This document shows, in pieces, positions 37,199-43,664 of a stretch of 57,275 nucleotides of DNA. This DNA is from a virus. The stretch is taken from IMG/VR virus record IMGVR_UViG_3300022542_000851, positions 1-57,275 of that record; one strand, given 5' to 3'. The position numbers and the translations under genes were made by a program. How positions within the stretch are numbered: the first letter of the stretch is position 1; every line of letters begins with the position of its first letter. The notes beneath the pieces are model-generated. The model searched no databases, was not told the DNA's origin, and worked only from the letters and a program-made list of their open reading frames with translations.

Positions 37199-37582
37199 CT
37201 AGCTCGCGGCCGGGTCCAGGGCGGAGCGCAGGAACAGCTCCACGTGGTCATCGGAGACGTTCCACGGGCCGACGCGATCCGCGACCAGGAGGCTTGCGGC
37301 AGGCGGTGCCCCGTACACCTCCCCCGTGCTGGGGTCGGTGAAGTCGGCCTGGTCGCCGATGCGCGCACCGGGCTCGCCAGGAAAAGGCCAGTAGAGGATC
37401 TGCTCGATGCGGGCGTTGGTGCCGTCCGGCAGCTGGCGGAGCTGGCCGCCGCCGTTCTCGACCCCGGGCGCGCCGGAGCCGATCGTCGTCTGCGTCTCCC
37501 TGTCGGCGCCGCCGGCGACAGGCGTTCGCGTCGTGCGGCGGATCGTCACCGTCGCAGGCGGGTGCAGCGGCTTGTAGCTCAT
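37199..37582 (-). CDS. Head closure/stopper-like protein
   Basis: A 127-aa beta-rich protein. VTIRRTTRTPVAGGADRETQ ... ARIEQILYWPFPGEPGARIGDQADFTDPSTGEVYG ... LLVADRVGPWNVSDDHVELFL, as in small head-completion (gp16/FII-type stopper) proteins with a Gly-Asp-x-x-x-D turn. Encoded between the adaptor and connector genes. Overlaps the 37579 gene by 4 bases. Confidence 0.6.
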   Translation of the reverse strand: MSYKPLHPPATVTIRRTTRTPVAGGADRETQTTIGSGAPGVENGGGQLRQLPDGTNARIEQILYWPFPGEPGARIGDQADFTDPSTGEVYGAPPAASLLVADRVGPWNVSDDHVELFLRSALDPAAS

Positions 37583-38310
37583 GTGCGCCGCCAGATTCCC
37601 GCGAACCTCGGGCCGATCTCGCGCTCCTTTGACGCGATGGCGTCCATGACAGCCTGACGCGTCCAGCTCGCGTTGCCTTCCTTGCGGGAGTGGTAGCGGG
37701 TCGGGTCGTTTGAGAGCGAGTGCAGTGTCCGCAGCTCTGCCGCATCGAGGTTGTAGAGCGAGAGCTTCTGGGCCGCGTCGAAGCCGAGACAGGGCAGCGC
37801 GCTACCCGTCAGGCCGATGTCTCCTGCGAAGTTGGCGCGCGCCAGACGCTGAGCCCAGCTGGACACGTCGCGCCAGTCGCCGCGCTCCCACCAGTTCGCT
37901 ACCGACCCGACCTCGAGCCCGACCGTCCAGCCCTTATCGAGCGCCTCGATGGCGTCGAAGAGCTCCTCGAGCGTGTCCGTCGCCAGGCCCACCGACAGGT
38001 CAAAGGGCCCATCGGTACCGGGCGATGCGCCGCCGGTCCGGACAAGCGTCATCTCGACCGCCGTCGCGCCGATGGCGACCTCGACCGTGGCCGCCGTCTC
38101 GCCGTCAGGGCCGAGGCCGGCCCCGTCGACCGGCAGGTAGATCACGATGGCCTCGCGCGCTGCGGTGGCGTCCAAGAAGGCGCGGTATTCCTCGTCCTGG
38201 TAGGTCGGATCGTCCACGGTCGGCGGCGCGGTCAGCGCCACGTGATCGAACATGGCGAGGCGTAGGCGCGACACCGCGTCGCGCTTGTCGATCTCGAAGG
38301 TCGCCGCCAT
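37579..38310 (-). CDS. Head-tail adaptor-like protein
   Basis: A 243-aa protein in the gp6/gp15-type adaptor slot directly after the capsid genes. N-terminal helix-strand segment (DAVSRLRLAMFDHVALTAPPTVDD), beta centre, and a long C-terminal helical part (DWRDVSSWAQRLARANFAGD ... TRQAVMDAIASKEREIGPRF). The assignment is mainly by gene order. Confidence 0.55.
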   Translation of the reverse strand: MAATFEIDKRDAVSRLRLAMFDHVALTAPPTVDDPTYQDEEYRAFLDATAAREAIVIYLPVDGAGLGPDGETAATVEVAIGATAVEMTLVRTGGASPGTDGPFDLSVGLATDTLEELFDAIEALDKGWTVGLEVGSVANWWERGDWRDVSSWAQRLARANFAGDIGLTGSALPCLGFDAAQKLSLYNLDAAELRTLHSLSNDPTRYHSRKEGNASWTRQAVMDAIASKEREIGPRFAGIWRRT

Positions 38311-38322
38311 GGGAATCAGGAA

Positions 38323-38351
38323 GTCGGTTCCGAGCGTTACCCGGAACCGAC
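38323..38351 (-). other. Strong hairpin between capsid and connector genes
   Basis: Perfect 10-bp stem GTCGGTTCCG (38323-38332) and CGGAACCGAC (38342-38351) with a 9-base loop, just after the decoration gene stop. No T-tract follows on either strand. Likely a messenger-stabilising or partial-termination hairpin helping keep capsid protein output high. Confidence 0.6.
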
Positions 38352-38354
38352 GAC

Positions 38355-38768
38355 TTAGGCGACCAGCTGATTGACGCCGGCGTCGACCTGAACGTAGATG
38401 CTCGTCGCGGTCATCACCGTGCCGATGAACTCCCTCGCATTCGTGGCGGCGAGTCGCGTCTCGCTTGCTTCGCCAGGGTTCGAGCCCGGATGGATCGCAG
38501 CGCCGGTCGTTCCGGCCGTGAGACCGCCGAAGATGTGCGCGGAGGTGCAGACGGAGATCGTGCCACCGATCGCACCGTCTGACATCGCGATGAACTGCGG
38601 ATGGATCGGGCCAGCGCCAACGTCGCCGTCGGCGAGAACCCAGCCAGAGCTGTAGCCCAGCAGGTCGCCTTCCTTGCAGGCGGCCGCGAGGAGCAGCTTC
38701 ATCTGCGGGTGGGTCGGGACCGCTGTCTTGACGTGTCGGCCGCCCGAGGCGGCGTAAGTGAGTGCCAT
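38355..38768 (-). CDS. Capsid decoration protein (gpD-like)
   Basis: A 137-aa beta-rich protein next to the major capsid gene: DLLGYSSGWVLADGDVGAGPIHPQFIAMSDGAIGGTISVCTSAHIFGGLTAGTTGAAIHPGS ... IYVQVDAGVNQLVA. This matches head-stabilising decoration proteins (strand-rich, 'GD.vgy..GWvlAd..'). It should sit at capsid threefold sites. Confidence 0.7.
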   Translation of the reverse strand: MALTYAASGGRHVKTAVPTHPQMKLLLAAACKEGDLLGYSSGWVLADGDVGAGPIHPQFIAMSDGAIGGTISVCTSAHIFGGLTAGTTGAAIHPGSNPGEASETRLAATNAREFIGTVMTATSIYVQVDAGVNQLVA

Positions 38769-38794
38769 GTCGGTATCTCCTTATGCGTCGCCGC

Positions 38795-39697
38795 TTAGGC
38801 GGTGAAGTCGATGTTCTTGATCCGCACGAGAGCGAGCGGGTTCGCCAGCTTCAGGAGCATGACGAACTCCATGTAGAGGGTCTCCTGCGGGGCGCCGGGA
38901 ACCTGTCCGAGCACCTTGGAGTCGACCACCGCTGCGCCGTCCGGGACGACGCCGCGTAGGCCCATGGGGCCGCCGCCGGCGAGCCACACGTCGCCCGTGT
39001 TCGCGCCGTTGCCGCTGAAGTCGTTCACGAAGACCGGCATGCCACGGTAGGTCAGGACCGGGCGCCCGTCGAAGTTCTCGACGATGATCTCGTGGGACCC
39101 GACACCGCCCTTACCGCCGAGTACCTCGCGCAGCTCGATGTCGCCGTCCGAGTGCATGACCCAGAACGCGCTGTCACGGCCGACCTTGAGCTTCGCGAAC
39201 GCCTGGTTCATCAGGCGGGTCGTGATGTTGAAAGTCGCTCCGCCGGCGTCGATCTCCTGTGCGGAGTCGATGAGCGCCTCGAAGCCGTCGAAGGCCAGCG
39301 AGTTGCTGGTCGTGTCGCCGGTGATGAGGTCCTCGTCCACCAGGTTGCGGATCGCCTCGCCGCCGGCGAGGTTCGCCACCGCGCGCGGGTCGATGCCCTG
39401 GCCGCGATGGATGCGCCGGGTGAAGGTGTCGATCGGGATCTCGGTGGCGTACCGCTTGAAATCCTTCGTGACCTTCGTGATCCCGTATTCGCCCTGACTG
39501 GTGGTGGCGTTGTGCCCCACCCGCTTGGCCACCGGGAGCGTGGTCAGCTGGTCATAGCTGTGCGCCGACCCGCTTTCGGTCTCGAACAACAGGCGATTGA
39601 AGACACCGAACTCTGTCGTCTCGATGACGGCGAGAGCGACGAGCTGCGACAAGCCCTCAAGCGAGAGCTTGGCAATCTCTACCAACGGAACGGCCAT
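38795..39697 (-). CDS. Major capsid protein (HK97 fold)
   Basis: A 300-aa protein between the scaffold and decoration genes. N-terminal helix (EIAKLSLEGLSQLVALAVIETTEFGVF), E-loop-like part (FETESGSAHSYDQLTTLPVAKRV ... YGITKVTKDFKRYATEIPID), P-domain helix (LDPRAVANLAGGEAIRNLVDEDLITGD) and A-domain strands (HEIIVENFDGRPVLTYRGMPVFVND). It ends in PLALVRIKNIDFTA. No capsid protease gene was found nearby. Confidence 0.85.
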   Translation of the reverse strand: MAVPLVEIAKLSLEGLSQLVALAVIETTEFGVFNRLLFETESGSAHSYDQLTTLPVAKRVGHNATTSQGEYGITKVTKDFKRYATEIPIDTFTRRIHRGQGIDPRAVANLAGGEAIRNLVDEDLITGDTTSNSLAFDGFEALIDSAQEIDAGGATFNITTRLMNQAFAKLKVGRDSAFWVMHSDGDIELREVLGGKGGVGSHEIIVENFDGRPVLTYRGMPVFVNDFSGNGANTGDVWLAGGGPMGLRGVVPDGAAVVDSKVLGQVPGAPQETLYMEFVMLLKLANPLALVRIKNIDFTA

Positions 39698-39731
39698 GGT
39701 TTACCTCATTCGATCGGTTGCGCGCACAGCG

Positions 39732-40598
39732 CTACCCCTGCTCTTTCCAGGCTTGGCTGAGCCTCTCCTCGAGGCTCCCGCCGTGACGCGCCGGCTGGCC
39801 GCTCGGGCCCCGGGCTCCCGGGCCGCCACCGCCGCCGGTCATCGCCGGCGCCGGCCCGACGATCCACGGGCGCTGCTCGCGCAGCTTCGTGAAGTAGGCC
39901 GCCGGTGTGATGCGAACGCCCTTGCTCTCGTCGTAGACAGGCTCGCCGTCGGTGCCGACCACCTCGAGCGCGTCCTCCGCTGCCGGATTCTGCGCGTCCG
40001 CCTTGCATCGGAGGCGCCACGGTCCCTCGTCCGCTCCGTGAGCGAGGATCACCGCATCCGAGCGGAGCCCTCCTATGCGGTCGCAAGCGGCTCGAAGAGC
40101 GAGATCGTCCCGCGACTTGGCGTGCGTAGCCTGGGCCTCGGTGGCCAAGGCCGTCTGCTCGCGCAGAGCTGCCGCGTGCGCCTTGTCCTGGTCGGCTCTG
40201 CCCTTTCGGACGGCCTCGGCGATCCGCGCCTCGACGTCTGCTTCGGTGGGCTTGGCCGTCGCCTGGTCAGGCTTCGGCGCGCCGTTCCCGTTGCCGGGCT
40301 GCTGGGTTGCGGTAAGGCCCTGAGTTACGAGGGTGACGATCTCCTGGTCGGTGAGCTTGTCCTTGTCGACTCCATCGATCGCCGACAGGCGACCGAGAAG
40401 GGAGCTGTAGCGTTGGGTCTCTGCCGCGAGCGCCTGATTTGACTTCAGGAGCTCCTGGAATGCAGCTGTCTGTGCGCTATCGAGCCCGCCAGCATCGGGA
40501 GCCGGCGCGCCATTACCAGGGGCCGGCGCAGGTGCGATCGGCTCTGGCGGTGGGGCGGCGGCCGCAGGTGCGGCTGGGGCTGGGATGATGTCCGGCAA
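39732..40598 (-). CDS. Scaffolding protein
   Basis: A 288-aa protein encoded just before the major capsid gene. A long Ala/Pro-rich start, then a coiled-coil-type helical core (DQATAKPTEADVEARIAEAVRKGRADQDKAHAAALREQTALATEAQ), and a C-terminal region (YFTKLREQRPWIVGPAPAMTGGGG ... GSLEERLSQAWKEQG). The basic C-terminal helix suits capsid binding. Composition and place fit a classical scaffold. Confidence 0.7.
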   Translation of the reverse strand: MPDIIPAPAAPAAAAPPPEPIAPAPAPGNGAPAPDAGGLDSAQTAAFQELLKSNQALAAETQRYSSLLGRLSAIDGVDKDKLTDQEIVTLVTQGLTATQQPGNGNGAPKPDQATAKPTEADVEARIAEAVRKGRADQDKAHAAALREQTALATEAQATHAKSRDDLALRAACDRIGGLRSDAVILAHGADEGPWRLRCKADAQNPAAEDALEVVGTDGEPVYDESKGVRITPAAYFTKLREQRPWIVGPAPAMTGGGGGPGARGPSGQPARHGGSLEERLSQAWKEQG

Positions 40599-40648
40599 TG
40601 CAGGCCTCCTATGGCGTACCGTTTCGGACGGGTTACGCCGATAGGATG

Positions 40649-40726
40649 ATTCCTGCTTACGGAATAAGGATAGAATCCTCTTTGCTTATTGCGGGGCCGC
40701 ACTTGACGGGCTATGCTTGGGCTGCC
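40649..40726 (+). promoter_or_regulatory. Control region of plus-strand cassette
   Basis: Two dyads, ATTCC-TGCTTAC-GGAAT (40649-40665) and GGAT-AGA-ATCC (40668-40678), lie upstream of a promoter TTGCGG, 17 bases, TATGCT; TATGCT ends 9 bases before the GTG at 40727, so the message is nearly leaderless. The divergent scaffold gene starts at 40598. Confidence 0.5.
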
Positions 40727-40996
40727 GTGATTGACCCTGCGAACCTTCGAGCCGCTCGCCTTTGCGCGCCGCTCACAGCGGGGGAGTCCGCGATCCGGGG
40801 CCGGAGGTCTCGACACCTCACGTTTGCCGATCTCGTGGTCAGGATGCGTGACCGTGGCGTGTTCTGCGCGGAAGGCTATCTGAAGCGGCTCGAGCGTGAC
40901 CCCCTGGTCGTCGGGTCGGACAAGCTGCTGGCGCTGGCGGATGCGCTGGGGGTCAAGGTCGAAGACATCGCCGGGCTTCCGGCGCAGGAGGACTAG
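40727..40996 (+). CDS. XRE-like helix-turn-helix regulator
   Basis: An 89-aa protein from GTG 40727. Residues 31-82 (LTFADLVVRMRDRGVFCAEGYLKRLERDPLVVGSDKLLALADALGVKVEDIAGL) show the five-helix XRE layout with the typical 'LlalAdALgV..ediagl' ending. A short N-terminal extension (DPANLRAARLCAPLTAGESAIRGRRSR) precedes it. First gene of a plus-strand cassette inserted between scaffold and portal; likely controls that cassette. Confidence 0.65.
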   Translation: MIDPANLRAARLCAPLTAGESAIRGRRSRHLTFADLVVRMRDRGVFCAEGYLKRLERDPLVVGSDKLLALADALGVKVEDIAGLPAQED

Positions 40997-40997
40997 A

Positions 40998-41312
40998 ATG
41001 AAAATGACGGTGGCTGCCAGCGCGACAACGGAGGGCGTCGACGGATCCGCCCTCAGCGCACAGCAACGCAACGACCCCGGCCTCACCGGTAGCAGCGGGT
41101 GGGCACTCGTTTTCCGCGTGCCTCTTCTTCGGATCTACGCGCCTGGCGAATGGGTCGGGGCGAGTAGCAACCGCCGACTCTTCGGCTACTCGCTTGGCAA
41201 TCATCGCGATCGCAAGCCCTGGCGCCGGCTCACGATCCGAGTTTGGGCATACCGCGATAACCATCCACTCTGGGGGTTGGATCCGTTGGCGCTGCTGCAA
41301 GAGGCTGAATAG
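40998..41312 (+). CDS. Hypothetical cassette protein
   Basis: A 104-aa protein. Beta-rich: GWALVFRVPLLRIYAPGEWVGASSNRRLFGYSLGNHRDRKPWRRLTIRVWAYRDNHPLWGLDPLAL. No family recognised. Starts one base after the XRE-like gene stop; ends where the RHH gene begins. Confidence 0.55.
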   Translation: MKMTVAASATTEGVDGSALSAQQRNDPGLTGSSGWALVFRVPLLRIYAPGEWVGASSNRRLFGYSLGNHRDRKPWRRLTIRVWAYRDNHPLWGLDPLALLQEAE

Positions 41313-41554
41313 TGGCGCGGCCGAAAGTGCACCATGAGGACATGACCTCGGTCACGGTGCGGATCCCTACCAGGTTCGCAACCGCTATCGAGGAGCTCGC
41401 GGCTGAGCGCGGGGTGCCGAAGTCCGAGCTCTACCGGGAGGCCGTGCGCGCCTTCCTGTTTCCCGAAGCGAGGCCGGCGGGAGGGCAGGCCAGGGCGCGG
41501 CGCGTCGACCGCACGCCGAAGAGGACTCGTGGCGTGACGCTGGTGCAGCTGTGA
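41312..41554 (+). CDS. RHH/CopG-family DNA-binding protein
   Basis: An 80-aa protein from GTG 41312. SVTVRIPTRFATAIEELAAERGVPKSELYREAVRAFL is a textbook RHH domain (strand, helix, helix). A basic C-terminal tail (GGQARARRVDRTPKRTRG) follows. May repress the cassette or act as an antitoxin-type partner; no toxin was recognised next to it. Confidence 0.75.
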   Translation: MARPKVHHEDMTSVTVRIPTRFATAIEELAAERGVPKSELYREAVRAFLFPEARPAGGQARARRVDRTPKRTRGVTLVQL

Positions 41555-41802
41555 GCGACGACAAGGGATACAAAGAACTTACCGGCTACACCGCGCCGGC
41601 CGGCGCGAAGAACGGCGACCTCAAAGAGCTCACCGGCTACACCGCGCCCCGCAACGCGCAGAACGGTGACCTTCTCTACCGAGAGCCCGGGTCGACCCAA
41701 CTTCGGCGTACGCCTTCGACCGCATCGGGCGCAAGGCTCGATCCCGTCGCTGTCTGCTGGAACGGTAAGCCGGTTACCGGAGCGAAAGCGGGGCAGCTGT
41801 GA
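41551..41802 (+). CDS. Small protein with duplicated 17-residue unit
   Basis: An 83-aa protein, GTGA-coupled. Residues 8-24 and 25-41 repeat: KELTGYTAP-x-x-A-x-NGDL, encoded by a 51-base tandem duplication. The remaining half (LYREPGSTQLRRTPSTASGARLDPVAVCWNGKPVTGAKAGQL) is unrelated. Function unknown; the repeat could be a binding motif. Confidence 0.5.
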   Translation: MSDDKGYKELTGYTAPAGAKNGDLKELTGYTAPRNAQNGDLLYREPGSTQLRRTPSTASGARLDPVAVCWNGKPVTGAKAGQL

Positions 41803-42119
41803 ACGGGATTGTCGCGGATCTCGCCTGTCTCGCACCGCCTATCGGCGAGGACGGGATGTGCCTGCTCTGTCGGTATCGCCTCCCGCGGATCGACAATATG
41901 CCCGCGATCCTACAGGACTCCGGCGAGAAGTACCTTACTCGGCGCACCTGGAGCGCCGAGCCGACGGACCACGGATCGTCGTGCGTCTGGCGTCGCGCCG
42001 TCGAAGCGCTGGGAGACGCGTGCGAAGCGCAACCGCCGAGCGAATCCGGCCGAGTGATTCTCAAGCGCCGCGATGACGCATCCGAAGCAACGAAGCTGGC
42101 GCAGGAACTGGTGCCATGA
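41799..42119 (+). CDS. Hypothetical cassette protein with CLLC motif
   Basis: A 106-aa protein, GTGA-coupled. MCLLCRYRLPRID and SSCVWRRAVEALGDACEAQ give four Cys, possibly a zinc site. No family recognised. Confidence 0.5.
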   Translation: MNGIVADLACLAPPIGEDGMCLLCRYRLPRIDNMPAILQDSGEKYLTRRTWSAEPTDHGSSCVWRRAVEALGDACEAQPPSESGRVILKRRDDASEATKLAQELVP

Positions 42120-42373
42120 GCGAAGCTCCTCAGGATGTTCTTCTGCCGGACGTCAAGCTACGGGCTGTTCAGACGGCCACGATCCTGATCGAACGGCAGA
42201 AGATGATGCGCCCCATTCTTGCGCTTCTTGCGCAAGAGCATGAGTCGGTTGACAGATTCGCGGATTTCGAACTGGTAACCGTAACTCATAATCTCGCCGT
42301 AGACAGCTTTGAAGTCCTACTCCAGAAGCGCCTTACGCCCTGGCCAGCGCCCGGACAGAAGCAGCCAAGCTGA
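42116..42373 (+). CDS. Hypothetical cassette protein, last gene
   Basis: An 85-aa helical protein (LRAVQTATILIERQKMMRPILALLAQEHESVDRFADFELVTVTHNLAVDSFEVLL), ATGA-coupled. Its last 41 bases overlap the 3' end of the convergent P-loop gene. No family recognised. Confidence 0.5.
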   Translation: MSEAPQDVLLPDVKLRAVQTATILIERQKMMRPILALLAQEHESVDRFADFELVTVTHNLAVDSFEVLLQKRLTPWPAPGQKQPS

Positions 42374-43136
42374 GCTCGCCGGCGCGGCCGTCGTCCGCCT
42401 CCAGGAACGCCACGCGTTGAGCCGCAGTCAACCGGGCTGCGGCCGCGCGGTCACGTCGGGCCACGGCTACGATCGCAACTGCCGCAGCCCGCTGTAGGCC
42501 ATCTCGGCCCTTGGCGCGCCGGTAGAGGTCGAGTATCACGGCGCGGTCGCCGGTCGCTCCCTGACCATCCTGCGGCGCGGGCGGGGCATCATGGCCGGCA
42601 GCGACGGATAGCGCGTCGAGCTCCCCGTCCGCCAGCCAGTCCTCGAGCGTCCCCTCGAACACGGCGGCCTGCGCGCCGGCTTCGCGCAGCTGCAGGTAGT
42701 TGTCCCAGATCGTAGCGTGGCCCTTCGCCCGCCCGATCGCGCGCTTGGCCCGGGACGATATGTCGCCCCCTCGCTCGACGTCGACCGCCGGCAGGTCTTC
42801 GGCCGCATGCGACCCGACTACGTGCACAACGGCGTCAGGTTCGCCGGAGAGGTCTCGCAGCCAAGCCCTGACTACGCGGCCGCCCTCGGTCCCCTCGAGC
42901 AGCCAGGGGGCCGGCTCCGTGGCCAGACGCCCGATCCAGTGGTAGGGGCGCTCCTTCCATTGCTCGGCCGGCGCAGCGATGTCGCGCGGCGTGTCGCCGT
43001 CCTCGTCCTGCCATCCTGTGTTGAGGACGGTGCGGCCCGGACGGGCGATGTCGGCCAGCGTGGTCTTACCGACGGCGGAGCGGCCGACCAGGACGATGCG
43101 CGGGAAGGTCGCGAGGAGGTGCTCGAAGCGGGTCAC
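42333..43136 (-). CDS. P-loop NTPase
   Basis: A 267-aa protein with a Walker A motif GRSAVGKTT at 18-26 after a strand (RIVLVG), a possible Walker B region (DAVVHVVG) and a kinase-like dispositions of strands. The C-terminal 100 residues are Ala/Arg-rich helices. Between portal and scaffold one expects a capsid protease; this is not one. It may be a nucleotide kinase-like or DNA-processing protein. GTG start lies at the edge of the 11-bp repeat array. Confidence 0.65.
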   Translation of the reverse strand: MTRFEHLLATFPRIVLVGRSAVGKTTLADIARPGRTVLNTGWQDEDGDTPRDIAAPAEQWKERPYHWIGRLATEPAPWLLEGTEGGRVVRAWLRDLSGEPDAVVHVVGSHAAEDLPAVDVERGGDISSRAKRAIGRAKGHATIWDNYLQLREAGAQAAVFEGTLEDWLADGELDALSVAAGHDAPPAPQDGQGATGDRAVILDLYRRAKGRDGLQRAAAVAIVAVARRDRAAAARLTAAQRVAFLEADDGRAGELSLAASVRALARA

Positions 43137-43194
43137 GGCGTGGTCACGGCGTGGTCACGGCGTGGTCACAGCGTGGTCACAGCGTGGTCACAGC
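43131..43194. repeat. Array of 11-bp direct repeats
   Basis: Five complete copies of GTGGTCACRGC (43140-43150, 43151-43161, 43162-43172, 43173-43183, 43184-43194) plus a partial one at 43131-43139. Three have G and two to three have A at the R position. The 11-bp period puts each on the same helix face. The array spans the end of the 43177 gene and the start of the P-loop gene, so it may be an iteron-like protein-binding array (origin or operator) or slippage in coding DNA. Confidence 0.85.
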
Positions 43195-43455
43195 TCGCGA
43201 CCCGAAGTCGATGCCCAAGCCGTGAAAATCGCCGCTCGCGACGTCATACGACAGGTCGACGTGCCACATTCGGTTGCCGCGATGGTGCTCTAGGGTGTCG
43301 AACTTGCTTACGAAATCAGCGAGGAACTCCGCTGAGACCGCCGGGGCTGCAATGCGACCCAGGATTGACGGCGACGCGTAGAGCTTGCGCGAATTCGCCC
43401 GTTCATGCTCGGCCCTCTCGAGGTCGGCGTCTATCACTCGCCTCACGAAGTCCAT
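43177..43455 (-). CDS. Hypothetical protein
   Basis: A 92-aa protein from ATG 43455 in a TGATG overlap. MDFVRRVIDADLERAEHERANSRKLYASPSILGRIAAPAVSAEFLADFVSKFDTLEHHRGNRMWHVDLSYD. No family recognised. Its last residues (SRAVTTL) and stop are encoded by the 11-bp repeat array. Confidence 0.6.
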   Translation of the reverse strand: MDFVRRVIDADLERAEHERANSRKLYASPSILGRIAAPAVSAEFLADFVSKFDTLEHHRGNRMWHVDLSYDVASGDFHGLGIDFGSRAVTTL

Positions 43456-43664
43456 CACTGCGGCTCACCGGAGAGGTCGACCGCAGGGCCTCGCAGCCCA
43501 GCGGCTTGCCGCACAACTGATGCGGCGTCCGGCCTCTCGAGATCCCCCTCGCGCCGCCAGCCACACCCGGCAATGCAGCAGCCGATGGCGCCTTCGACCA
43601 AGATAGAGCCCTCGCAGGCAGGGCAGCACGAGAGCGCTGCTAGCTCCGCCGCCGCCTCGCTCAC
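43455..43664 (-). CDS. Small zinc-ribbon protein
   Basis: A 69-aa protein from GTG 43664 (GTGA with portal). CCPACEGSILVEGAIGCCIAGCGWRREGD is a two-knuckle zinc ribbon. Similar mini zinc ribbons follow portal or terminase genes in other phages, role unknown. Confidence 0.6.
   Translation of the reverse strand: MSEAAAELAALSCCPACEGSILVEGAIGCCIAGCGWRREGDLERPDAASVVRQAAGLRGPAVDLSGEPQ

Noticed and set aside
43131-43194. CRISPR array
   Set aside because: Repeats are only 11 bp and directly adjacent, without spacers, and there are no cas genes.
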